Source: Pseudomonadota bacterium
Lineage (GTDB): Bacteria; Pseudomonadota; Gammaproteobacteria; Burkholderiales; Sulfuriferulaceae
Reading direction: 5' to 3'
Assembly (NCBI GenBank): GCA_021794855.1
Contig: JAJYPZ010000064.1
Coordinates: 1 to 6,660, forward strand
Length of the DNA stretch: 6,660 nucleotides
Position numbers and translations under genes: made by a program. The notes under the pieces are model-generated. The model did not search any database and was not told where the DNA came from. It worked only from the letters and a program-made list of their open reading frames with translations. Shown here one piece after another: positions 1-6,641 of the stretch (position 1 is its first letter; each line of letters opens with the position of its first letter).

Positions 1-732
1 ATCAGCAAATTGATGACGGCGATGGTGGTTTTGGACGCGCACCCGAATATGGATGAGACGTTGAAAGTGACGCAAGCCGATGTCGATATGTTGCGTCATT
101 CCAGTTCGCGCCTGGCGGTAGGGACCGAATTGACGCGTGGAGAATTGCTGCATTTGGCGTTGATTGCATCGGAAAACCGGGCGGCATACGCACTGGCGAG
201 GAATTATCCAGGCGGCATGCCAAGTTTTATCGCTGCGATGAACGCTAAAGCTCGCCAGTTGGGAATGGAGCATACTTCATTCGAAGATCCCACCGGTCTG
301 TCCAGCCATAATCAGTCTACCGCAGCCGATCTGGCGAAAATGGTGCAGGCCGCCATACGCTATCCCGTCATACACCAGATAACCACTACCGCCAATTATG
401 AAGTAACCCGGACTATCGTGGCGCGAATGCGCGGCAAACACAAGAATAGTTTACGCACAATTACGCAAACGGTAGAATTTCACAACACCAATCAATTATT
501 GCGCGATGAATCCTGGAATATTGGTTTATCCAAGACCGGTTTTATCAACGAAGCAGGGCATTGTCTGGTGATGCAGGCAAGGATAGCGCAAAAACCGGTT
601 ATTATCGTACTGCTCGATGCCAGCGGAAAGTATGGTCGTATCAACGATGCCCGTCGTATACGCAGCTGGCTGGAACGTCATCCCGATAGCAATAAGCTGG
701 CAGCGCATATGCAACCTATAGCGAGCAATTAA
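1..732 (+). CDS. pbpG: D-alanyl-D-alanine endopeptidase (PBP7-type), 5' end missing
   Basis: Low-molecular-weight penicillin-binding protein of the S11 peptidase family. Known members act in the periplasm and cut D,D-crosslinks between stem peptides of peptidoglycan. The reading frame is open from base 1, so the gene begins upstream; the signal peptide and N-terminal part are outside the window. The first codons read I-S-K-L-M-T-A-M-V-V-L-D-A, the family's SxxK box without its nucleophilic Ser, which would be the codon just before base 1; the Lys is at 7-9. The second motif, S-E-N, is at 169-177, and the third, K-T-G, is at 532-540 within LSKTGFINEAGHCLVM, which is very typical of PBP7. All visible catalytic motifs are intact, with 243 codons present. 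The stop TAA is followed at once by the GTG of the next gene, suggesting co-transcription and possibly coupled translation. DacA/DacC-type carboxypeptidases are related, but the KTG surroundings and absence of a long C-terminal beta domain favour PbpG. Confidence 0.92.
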   Translation: MSKLMTAMVVLDAHPNMDETLKVTQADVDMLRHSSSRLAVGTELTRGELLHLALIASENRAAYALARNYPGGMPSFIAAMNAKARQLGMEHTSFEDPTGLSSHNQSTAADLAKMVQAAIRYPVIHQITTTANYEVTRTIVARMRGKHKNSLRTITQTVEFHNTNQLLRDESWNIGLSKTGFINEAGHCLVMQARIAQKPVIIVLLDASGKYGRINDARRIRSWLERHPDSNKLAAHMQPIASN

Positions 733-1296
733 GTGCTGATTTATGCGCACGGATTTAATAGCAGTCAAGCATCAACCAAGGCGCAACAGTTACTGCAATA
801 TTTTACCGAAGCCGGCGAACCGGATGCGGTAGTGTGCCCTACTTTGCCGTATCGTCCGAAAGAGGCTATGGACATGCTGGACGGGATGATTCAAAGCGCT
901 ATGCAATCATCGGCTTCGGTCAAGCTGGCCGGGAGTTCGCTGGGCGGTTTTTATGCAACCTGGCTCGCTCACCGGTTTGATATCAAGGCAATAGCGATCA
1001 ATCCCGCAGTACATGCGCAGCATCTGCTGGCGGATGCCGTCGGCGAGCAGAAGAATTACAGCAGCGGCGAAATTTATCAGTTTACCCGGCAGCATCTGGA
1101 CGAACTGGCGGAATTTGACTTGCCGCGGATAACGAAACCGGAAAATATATTGCTGATGGTCGAAACAGGGGACGAAGTTCTGGACTATACCCAGGCGGTT
1201 GACTACTATGCGGGCTGTCGCCAGATCGTCGTCGAGGGCGGGGATCACGGCTTCCGTTCCTTTGTGCAGCATATACCAACAATTTTGGCGTTCTAA
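733..1296 (+). CDS. yqiA: YqiA/UPF0227-type alpha/beta-hydrolase esterase
   Basis: Small cytoplasmic alpha/beta-hydrolase of 187 residues, the usual size for the YqiA/YcfP (UPF0227) family; E. coli YqiA is an esterase on short acyl esters, with unknown physiological substrate. Seen in the protein: the N-terminal strand and oxyanion region LIYAHGFNSS (residues 2-11), the nucleophile elbow G-S-S-L-G-G with Ser69, a probable acid Asp147 in ETGDEVLDY, and the catalytic His172 in GGDHGF. The triad therefore looks complete. I chose the GTG start at 733 because family members begin almost exactly at this LIYxHGF strand, and no in-frame alternative fits. It directly follows the pbpG stop codon (TAA-GTG) and has no clear Shine-Dalgarno sequence, so it may rely on ribosomes finishing pbpG. 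The frame is the same as that of the downstream nuclease gene. Family assignment is firm; the exact substrate cannot be inferred. Confidence 0.88.
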   Translation: MLIYAHGFNSSQASTKAQQLLQYFTEAGEPDAVVCPTLPYRPKEAMDMLDGMIQSAMQSSASVKLAGSSLGGFYATWLAHRFDIKAIAINPAVHAQHLLADAVGEQKNYSSGEIYQFTRQHLDELAEFDLPRITKPENILLMVETGDEVLDYTQAVDYYAGCRQIVVEGGDHGFRSFVQHIPTILAF

Positions 1297-1308
1297 CGAC
1301 GCTTTTCA

Positions 1309-1417
1309 GGGTATCGACCCCGGTTACACATCATGTATCTACTTTATGAAGAAGACGGCCAGTTCAAGGCTGGCAGCATTGTCAGCGATAACGATAGCTC
1401 CCTGCAGGTCGATACCC
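1309..1417 (+). repeat. 11-bp inverted repeat bracketing the RNB nuclease start codon
   Basis: GGGTATCGACC at 1309-1319 is perfectly complementary to GGTCGATACCC at 1407-1417. The arms are separated by 87 bases, and the nuclease ATG at 1333 lies in the loop. The left arm is in the intergenic gap; the right arm codes for V-D-T near residues 26-28. In mRNA the two could pair and enclose the start site. A perfect 11-mer this close is mildly unlikely by chance, but nothing else supports a function. Confidence 0.3.
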
Positions 1418-3210
1418 AGCATGGCAAGCGGATAAAAATCAAGACAATTAATGTCATGATGCGGTTTACGGCACCTGCGCCGGCCGAATTCATGGCTGCG
1501 GTTCAAGCAGTGCGAGAAGAAATCGACATAGATTTTCTCTGGGAAGTCGCCGGTCAGGAAGAATTCGGATTCGCCGATCTCGCAAATGAATATTTCGGAC
1601 ATCCGCCTGCCTCGATCGAATCGGCTGCTATTTTGATGAGTTTGCATGCATCGCCCATGCATTTCTACAAAAAGGGACGAGGACGTTATAAGCCGGCGCC
1701 GGACGAAGCATTAACAGCTGCCAAGGCAAGCGTGATCCGCAAGCAGCGCGAAGCCGAGCAACTCGCAGCCTACGTCGCCGAACTGACTGCATATGTTTTG
1801 CCGGCAGGCATGCAGGAACATTTGGAACAACTGATTTATGCGCCGGATAAAAATACCGTAACCTGGAAAGCATTGGACGCGGCGTGCAAGCAAACCGGTC
1901 TTTCTGCGATCCGGTTGCTTGACCGGTGCGGTGCGATTCCATCCAGTCACGACTATCATTTACAGGTATTTCTACGCGAGCATTTTGGCCGCGGAACGGG
2001 TTTCGACACGGTTACCACTCCCGTTGCGCTGCCGGATTTACCGTTCGCCCAAGTCAGTGCTTTCAGTATAGACGACATCTCAACTACCGAAATTGACGAT
2101 GCGTTTTCGGTGTCCCGATTGCCGAATGGCAATTGGCAAGTGGGTATACACATCGCTGCGCCGGCACTGGGCATAATGCCCGATTGCGAACTGGACAGGA
2201 TTGCGGCCCAGCGTTTATCGACGGTGTATTATCCCGGCGGAAAAATTACCATGCTGCCCGATAGCGCTATCACAGACTTTACGCTTAACGAAGCAAGCGT
2301 ATGCCCGGCGCTCTCGATGTATATTGAAATCACCGACCAAACCTGGCAGACCGTTGGCCACGTTACCCGTCTCGATAAAGTCTCGATAGCGGCGAATCTG
2401 CGGCATGAAAGTCTGCAAATCGATTTTAACCAGCACAAACTGCAACAAGGCTGCGAACCGTACGCCTTTCAAAATGAACTGACATTGTTGTGGCATTTTT
2501 CCGGCGCACTGGAAGCGGCTCGCGGGAAAACGCCGGATCCTAAATTGCCGCCGCGCGTCGACTATAATTTCAAGATCGAAAACGACAAGGTGACCATTAT
2601 CGACCGCATCCGCGGCAACCCCATCGATCGCGTTGTGTCAGAATTGATGATATTCGTGAATGCGGAATGGGGTAAATGGCTGGCCGAAAGCGAAACGATG
2701 GCGTTATACCGGACACAGCAGAACGGTAAGGTGAAAATGAGCACCAAGCCTGCACCGCACGTCGGTCTGGGCGTTGCCCAATACGCCTGGTCCAGTTCGC
2801 CGTTGCGGCGCTATGTAGACCTTATCAATCAGCGTCAGCTGATCGCTCTGGTACAAAATGTGCCTCCGCCCTACCCTCCAAGGTCGGACGTGCTCTATAC
2901 CGTGTTAAGGGACTTTGAGCTCGCCTACGAAGCGTACAATGATTTTCAGCGCAAGATGGAACGTTACTGGTGTTTGCGCTGGCTGATGCAAGAACGGCTG
3001 GAAAGCGTGACTGGAGGGGTCATCAAGGAAAATCTGGTGCGTTTGCAGGGTATGCCTATGGTTGTGCATGTCCCTTCTCTGCCCGAACTACCCGTCGGTA
3101 CGGAGGTGCTGCTGTCGATCCAGGAAATCGATTTGTTCGGCGTTGAACTCAATTGTACGTTCCAGGCCAGGATAGAGCCGGTCGATTGTGCGCTAACGGA
3201 AGGGCAATGA
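1333..3210 (+). CDS. RNB-domain exoribonuclease (RNase II/R family)
   Basis: A 625-residue protein of the RNase II superfamily, whose members degrade single-stranded RNA 3' to 5' hydrolytically in the cytoplasm. The RNB core spans roughly residues 240-550. Its metal-binding box is S-I-D-D-I-S-T-T-E-I-D-D-A-F (245-258): D247, E253, D255 and D256 align with E. coli RNase II D201, D207, D209 and D210. Glu in place of the second Asp is, as I recall, normal in this subfamily. The catalytic Arg is in S-S-P-L-R-R-Y-V-D-L-I-N-Q-R (488-501), with R492 matching E. coli R500. A short C-terminal beta-rich segment (about 565-615) fits an S1/OB fold. The N-terminus (1-230) lacks obvious cold-shock repeats and resembles the version with a small beta-barrel and a helical or winged-helix region. 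ATG 1333 is chosen because MYLLYEEDGQFKAG is where homologues start; the ribosome-binding site is poor. It is often annotated rnb, but the domain layout differs from E. coli Rnb. Confidence 0.9.
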   Translation: MYLLYEEDGQFKAGSIVSDNDSSLQVDTQHGKRIKIKTINVMMRFTAPAPAEFMAAVQAVREEIDIDFLWEVAGQEEFGFADLANEYFGHPPASIESAAILMSLHASPMHFYKKGRGRYKPAPDEALTAAKASVIRKQREAEQLAAYVAELTAYVLPAGMQEHLEQLIYAPDKNTVTWKALDAACKQTGLSAIRLLDRCGAIPSSHDYHLQVFLREHFGRGTGFDTVTTPVALPDLPFAQVSAFSIDDISTTEIDDAFSVSRLPNGNWQVGIHIAAPALGIMPDCELDRIAAQRLSTVYYPGGKITMLPDSAITDFTLNEASVCPALSMYIEITDQTWQTVGHVTRLDKVSIAANLRHESLQIDFNQHKLQQGCEPYAFQNELTLLWHFSGALEAARGKTPDPKLPPRVDYNFKIENDKVTIIDRIRGNPIDRVVSELMIFVNAEWGKWLAESETMALYRTQQNGKVKMSTKPAPHVGLGVAQYAWSSSPLRRYVDLINQRQLIALVQNVPPPYPPRSDVLYTVLRDFELAYEAYNDFQRKMERYWCLRWLMQERLESVTGGVIKENLVRLQGMPMVVHVPSLPELPVGTEVLLSIQEIDLFGVELNCTFQARIEPVDCALTEGQ

Positions 3211-3213
3211 GAA

Positions 3214-3219
3214 TATAAT
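3214..3219 (+). promoter_or_regulatory. Possible -10 box upstream of the tonB-like gene
   Basis: A perfect TATAAT lies in the 32-base gap after the nuclease stop codon, 23 bases before the ATG at 3243. No good -35 hexamer is found at 16-18 bases upstream, and there is no TG extension. It could give the tonB-like gene its own transcript besides read-through from upstream, but an isolated hexamer is weak evidence. Confidence 0.25.
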
Positions 3220-3242
3220 CGGAACATGCTGATCGGTGCCTC

Positions 3243-4142
3243 ATGAATATGCTCAGACCCATAGATGATCTTGCCAAAGCGTTAAGGATTCCCGACGTAT
3301 TTTTGACGGCATTGCTATTGTCGTTTATGTTGCATATTCTGCTCCTCGCTCTGGCATTTAAACTTCCTTCGGTCACAGCCAGGAATTTTTATTCACCGCC
3401 GCTGGAATTGGTGCTGGTCAACAGCAAGTCAGCGCATCCGCCCCGTCATGCCGATGCCCTGGCGCAAAGCAATCTCGACGGCGGCGGAAATACCGATGCG
3501 GACCGCCGGGCGAAAAGCCCCCTGCCGGCCACATTGCGCGAGCAGCGTCAAATGCAGATAGATGCCGCTCAGCAGCAAGTGAAAGCGCTTGAAGCGGAAA
3601 ATCGCAAAATCATGGCACAATTAAAATCCACCTACGCCTTGACCGAGACGCCGCCTCAGCCAAAACCGGCGGACGACACCCATCCACAAGGAACGAATAG
3701 CAATAATGTAGTCGCCAGAAGTCTGGAAATGGCGAAGTTGGAAGCGCAGATTTCGCAGGATTACGAAGCGTATCAAAAACGTCCGCACAAGGTCTTTATC
3801 GGCGCGCGGACCCGCGAATATGTGTTTGCGCGGTATATCGAAGACTGGCGCATCAAGGTCGAGCGTATCGGCAACCAGAACTATCCTGATGCCGCCAAGC
3901 AGCAAAAAATTTACGGAACCTTGCAGTTAACAGTTTCCATTAAGGCGGACGGCAGTCTGGACGATGTGGAAGTCACCCATACCTCGGGGTCGGCCATCCT
4001 CGACAATGCAGCCGTCAACATCGTGCGCGAAGCGGCGCCCTATTCGCCTTTTCCTCCCGACATGCGTAAAAAAGCCGATGTGGTCAGTATTACCCGTACC
4101 TGGACGTTTGCCCCCGGCGACCAATTAAGCACGAAAGAGTAA
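3243..4142 (+). CDS. TonB-like energy transducer, TonB C-terminal domain protein
   Basis: A 299-residue inner-membrane protein with TonB architecture. A short cytoplasmic N-terminus is followed by one hydrophobic segment (about 19-41, rich in L, A and F), which would anchor it with the rest in the periplasm. Residues about 98-130 are Gln/Glu/Lys/Ala-rich and probably form a coiled coil. A brief proline-containing linker follows (137-150), then the TonB C-terminal domain (about 199-292) with Y-P-D-A-A, G-T-L-Q-L-T-V-S-I-K-A-D-G-S, S-G-S-A-I-L-D-N-A-A and T-R-T-W-T-F. TonB proteins pass inner-membrane proton energy from ExbB/ExbD to outer-membrane receptors. Here no exbB, exbD or receptor gene is nearby, and the long Pro-Glu/Pro-Lys linker of classical TonB is missing, so this may be a paralogue with another envelope role. 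ATG 3243 is used; ATG 3249 is also possible, and neither has a strong ribosome-binding site. It lies 32 bases after the nuclease stop. Confidence 0.85.
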   Translation: MNMLRPIDDLAKALRIPDVFLTALLLSFMLHILLLALAFKLPSVTARNFYSPPLELVLVNSKSAHPPRHADALAQSNLDGGGNTDADRRAKSPLPATLREQRQMQIDAAQQQVKALEAENRKIMAQLKSTYALTETPPQPKPADDTHPQGTNSNNVVARSLEMAKLEAQISQDYEAYQKRPHKVFIGARTREYVFARYIEDWRIKVERIGNQNYPDAAKQQKIYGTLQLTVSIKADGSLDDVEVTHTSGSAILDNAAVNIVREAAPYSPFPPDMRKKADVVSITRTWTFAPGDQLSTKE

Positions 4143-4164
4143 AACCGGCGAGGTCCCCCCATGA

Positions 4165-4177
4165 CAGACCAGGTCTG
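4165..4177 (+). promoter_or_regulatory. Candidate operator: perfect palindrome in the fbp promoter
   Basis: CAGACC-A-GGTCTG is a perfect 6+1+6 inverted repeat ending one base before the -10 hexamer, so a bound protein would cover the spacer of the promoter and probably repress. AGGTC at 4171-4175 is also repeated directly at 4151-4155, 20 bases upstream, about two helical turns. I do not recognise the cognate regulator. A one-base loop makes an RNA terminator role unlikely. Confidence 0.45.
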
Positions 4178-4184
4178 CTATAAT
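4176..4184 (+). promoter_or_regulatory. Extended -10 promoter of fbp
   Basis: TG-C-TATAAT is an exact extended -10 element (TGnTATAAT) for the housekeeping sigma factor. It lies in the 80-base gap between the tonB-like gene and fbp; transcription would start near 4191, giving a leader of about 32 bases. The -35 position (about 4156-4161, CCCCCA) does not match TTGACA, which is tolerated in extended -10 promoters. A weak GAAAG ribosome-binding sequence at 4211-4215 sits 7 bases before the ATG at 4223. Confidence 0.65.
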
Positions 4185-4222
4185 TTTCGTATTCGCCTTA
4201 TTATCCAACTGAAAGTAAAACT

Positions 4223-5230
4223 ATGCAGATTGCTACTACCATTACTCAATTTTTGACCGACGAACAATCCCGGCGCCACCAGCAAAATCCCGATCTGCTG
4301 GCTTTGCTCGGCCAAGTGGTCAGCGCTTGCAAGATCATAGCCAACGCGGTTAACAAAGGTGCTTTATCAGGCGTAATGGGCAGCCTGGAGTCCGAAAACA
4401 TCCAAGGCGAAACGCAAAAAAAACTCGATGTGATTACCAACGAAATTTTCACCCAGACGATAGAGCGCGGCGGTCAGCTTGCCGGTATGGCGTCTGAGGA
4501 AATGGACGATGTCTACCAGATTCCCGCGCAATATCCGCGCGGCAAGTATTTGCTGGTGTTCGATCCTCTGGACGGTTCGTCGAATGTCGATGTGAACATC
4601 TCGGTCGGCACCATTTTTTCCGTATTGCGTTATGAAGGCAGTTCGGCGAATCCTGCTGCTGCCGAATTTCTGCAGCCGGGTACCAAACAGGTTGCTGCCG
4701 GTTATGCCTTGTACGGTTCGTCGACCATGCTGGTCATCACTACCGGAAACGGGGTTAACGGTTTTACGCTGGACACCAATATCGGCGAATTCGTCCTGAC
4801 GCACCCCGATATGACCATTCCCGCTGATACCAAGGAATTTGCGATCAACGCTTCCAATCAACGTTTCTGGGAAGCGCCTGTGCAGCGATACGTCACCGAA
4901 TGCGTTGCCGGTAAAACCGGTCCGCGCGGCCGCGATTTCAACATGCGCTGGGTCGCGTCGATGGTGGCGGAAGTCCACCGTATCCTGGTTCGCGGCGGAA
5001 TTTTCATGTATCCCAAGGATAATAAAGATCCTGCCAAGGCAGGGAAATTACGCTTGATGTACGAAGCCAATCCGATGAGTTTCATCGTCGAACAGGCGGG
5101 CGGTTTATCCAGCACCGGACGCCAGCGTATCCTTGAAGTGCAGCCGGAAGGTTTGCATCAGCGCGTGCCGGTTATTTTAGGCTCCAAAAATGAAGTCGAA
5201 GTAGTGCTGTCTTATCACGCCGGGTATTAA
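4223..5230 (+). CDS. fbp: Fructose-1,6-bisphosphatase, class I
   Basis: Cytoplasmic Mg2+-dependent phosphatase that converts fructose 1,6-bisphosphate to fructose 6-phosphate; a gluconeogenic step, also used in the Calvin cycle of autotrophs. At 335 residues it is the usual class I length. Seen in order: [10 protein letters not shown] (61-70), the acidic metal site A-S-E-E-M-D-D (90-96), the signature [10 protein letters not shown] (114-123) with metal ligands D114 and D117, the substrate-binding N-Q-R-F-W region (212-216), Y-P-K-D (263-266), and the C-terminal [14 protein letters not shown] (281-294) with the final acidic metal ligand Glu281. No key residue is missing. The ATG start leaves a normal N-terminus and has a weak purine-rich ribosome-binding site. 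It has its own promoter and palindrome, so it is probably regulated apart from the upstream genes. It converges on tilS, with a 43-base gap between stop codons. No Calvin-cycle gene is visible, so gluconeogenesis is the safe role. Confidence 0.97.
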   Translation: MQIATTITQFLTDEQSRRHQQNPDLLALLGQVVSACKIIANAVNKGALSGVMGSLESENIQGETQKKLDVITNEIFTQTIERGGQLAGMASEEMDDVYQIPAQYPRGKYLLVFDPLDGSSNVDVNISVGTIFSVLRYEGSSANPAAAEFLQPGTKQVAAGYALYGSSTMLVITTGNGVNGFTLDTNIGEFVLTHPDMTIPADTKEFAINASNQRFWEAPVQRYVTECVAGKTGPRGRDFNMRWVASMVAEVHRILVRGGIFMYPKDNKDPAKAGKLRLMYEANPMSFIVEQAGGLSSTGRQRILEVQPEGLHQRVPVILGSKNEVEVVLSYHAGY

Positions 5231-5247
5231 TAGATACCGAGATCGGT

Positions 5248-5273
5248 TCGGCGACGCAAGGCGGCGTCGCCGA
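5248..5273. terminator. Hairpin between convergent fbp and tilS, likely bidirectional terminator
   Basis: TCGGCGACGC (5248-5257) and GCGTCGCCGA (5264-5273) form a perfect, GC-rich 10-bp stem with a 6-base loop AAGGCG. It lies 17 bases after the fbp stop and ends directly at the tilS stop codon (5274-5276 on the minus strand). Neither strand has a run of T after the stem, so it is not a textbook intrinsic terminator; it may instead protect 3' ends or act together with Rho. A smaller 5-bp inverted repeat (ACCGA-GA-TCGGT, 5236-5247) sits next to it. Confidence 0.5.
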
Positions 5274-6641
5274 TTAGTCGTCATTCTGATCGGTATTCGT
5301 AGGCTTTGGTCGCCACGTAATATCAATGCCTGCTTGCGCAGGACCGGTTTGCCACTGGCAGGCAGTTCCGATACCCGGGATATGGATAAGCTCATCGCCG
5401 CTGTAAATCAGCGGTAGTCGGTCGCGTTCCCACGGTGGCAGATGCGCTGTCTGGAGCAAATCCTTTACCCGGCGGACCGGGCGCTTGCAGTCCGGCTTCA
5501 AGCGCTCGCCGCCTTGACGCAGACGGATGTTGATATGCTGCAGTTTTGCCGGATCCAGCCCTCCCAGAAGACTTTGCCGGAAATACAGCGTACCGTTCAA
5601 TTCCGGCAGTGTCAGTTCTCCTTCACCCTGCCAGTTCCAGCGACTGTTACCGGGTAGTGCGTCCAGTCGTCCGGTCAGATAAGCATAGCCAGCGTAGCGC
5701 CGCAGACAGGTATTGGCATGATCGATGGCGATGCCTGCATCGTCGGCAGCTTGCAGCAGTTGATCGAGCATCTCGGCCAGCCGTAATTGACTCGGCATCG
5801 GCAATTGCCGTCTTGCAAAAAAATAGCGCAGAAGATTGCGCGCGCGGGCGGGATTTATGCTGGCCAGATACGTACAGTCGAGTCGATTGCGATTAATTCC
5901 GTTTTGCGCGTCCAGTTCCGCAAGCTCGTCAAGCAAGCCGGTGGCTTCGGCCATATGTCCGGCGGCGCGAGCAATAGTCGAGCGCCATGAGGGAAAGTGT
6001 CGTTGCAGAAGCGGCAAGACCTTGTGGCGTAAATAATTTCGGGAATATTTCGTATCCTGATTGCTTTCGTCTTCTACCCAGCTTATATTATTTTGTACGG
6101 CCCAGTCGAGAATGGCGCTGCGGTCGATATTCAGCAGCGGCCGCAGATAAGCAGGGCCGCCTTCATTGCGACGTAATACCGGCATGGCCGATAAACCTTT
6201 TACGCCGGCGCCGCGCAATAGTTGGAGAAGTACGGTTTCAGCCTGATCGTCACGGTGATGCGCCAGGGCAATATAATTCGTGTCCAGTTGCCGGAATATG
6301 CTGTAGCGCGCGGCTCTGGCAGTGGCTTCCAGTCCGGATTTGCTGCCGGGATCCAAAGTAAGTTTATGAATTTGCAAGGGGATATCGAGTCGGTGGCATA
6401 TTGTCTTGCAGGATTCGGCCCAGTTGTCGGCATTATTGCTGATCCCGTGATGGATATGGACAGCCGATATCTGTAAACGCAATTCCTGCCGCAATTCCGC
6501 CATCAAGTGCAGCAAAACCACTGAATCCAGACCTCCGCTTAACCCTACGCTGATCGTATCGTCTGGCGCAAGATACTGCGTGACGCATTTGCTCAGGACA
6601 TCGGCCAGCTTATTTGACGGGAACGTTTTTGTAGCGCCCAT
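5274..6641 (-). CDS. tilS: tRNA(Ile)-lysidine synthetase
   Basis: Cytoplasmic ATP-dependent enzyme that attaches lysine to C34 of the CAU-anticodon tRNA-Ile, changing its reading from AUG to AUA and its charging from Met to Ile; essential in most bacteria. The 455 residues match the long proteobacterial form. Seen: the N-type ATP-pyrophosphatase loop S-G-G-L-D-S (35-40), H-H-G-I-S (64-68), G-L-E-A-T-A-R-A-A-R-Y (103-113), A-H-H-R-D-D-Q-A-E-T (127-136) followed by L-R-G-A-G-V-K-G-L (142-150), R-P-L-L (167-170), and D-E-S-N-Q-D plus R-N-Y-L-R-H (191-206). The C-terminal domain includes G-G-E-R-L-K-P (377-383) and V-K-D-L-L-Q (392-397). The ATG at 6639-6641 is inside the end of accA. No ATG, GTG or TTG lies in frame between it and the P-loop, so this start is well supported despite the 32-base overlap and weak ribosome-binding site. 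Translation is probably coupled to accA. Confidence 0.96.
   Translation of the reverse strand: MGATKTFPSNKLADVLSKCVTQYLAPDDTISVGLSGGLDSVVLLHLMAELRQELRLQISAVHIHHGISNNADNWAESCKTICHRLDIPLQIHKLTLDPGSKSGLEATARAARYSIFRQLDTNYIALAHHRDDQAETVLLQLLRGAGVKGLSAMPVLRRNEGGPAYLRPLLNIDRSAILDWAVQNNISWVEDESNQDTKYSRNYLRHKVLPLLQRHFPSWRSTIARAAGHMAEATGLLDELAELDAQNGINRNRLDCTYLASINPARARNLLRYFFARRQLPMPSQLRLAEMLDQLLQAADDAGIAIDHANTCLRRYAGYAYLTGRLDALPGNSRWNWQGEGELTLPELNGTLYFRQSLLGGLDPAKLQHINIRLRQGGERLKPDCKRPVRRVKDLLQTAHLPPWERDRLPLIYSGDELIHIPGIGTACQWQTGPAQAGIDITWRPKPTNTDQNDD

Noticed and set aside
10..12. TTG at 10 as a possible start of the first gene
   Set aside because: The frame is open to base 1 and the codons before it encode the end of the SxxK active-site box, so the gene starts outside the window.
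4165..4177. Palindrome upstream of fbp as a terminator for the tonB-like gene
   Set aside because: A single-base loop cannot form a stable RNA hairpin with all 6 pairs, and the T-rich stretch after it is better read as the -10 region.
4925..4934. CGCGGCCGCG-type GC-rich palindrome inside fbp
   Set aside because: It falls in conserved coding sequence (G-P-R-G-R-D-F) and is expected in GC-rich codons; a similar GCGGCCGC occurs in tilS.
4367..4978. A 203-codon open frame on the minus strand opposite fbp
   Set aside because: It lies wholly inside fbp, whose protein motifs are unmistakable; the antisense translation shows no family motif and a composition typical of a shadow frame.
5546..6361. 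Several plus-strand open frames of 66-124 codons opposite tilS
   Set aside because: They are rich in Arg, Ser and Cys, overlap each other and mirror the tilS coding frame; they have no motifs.
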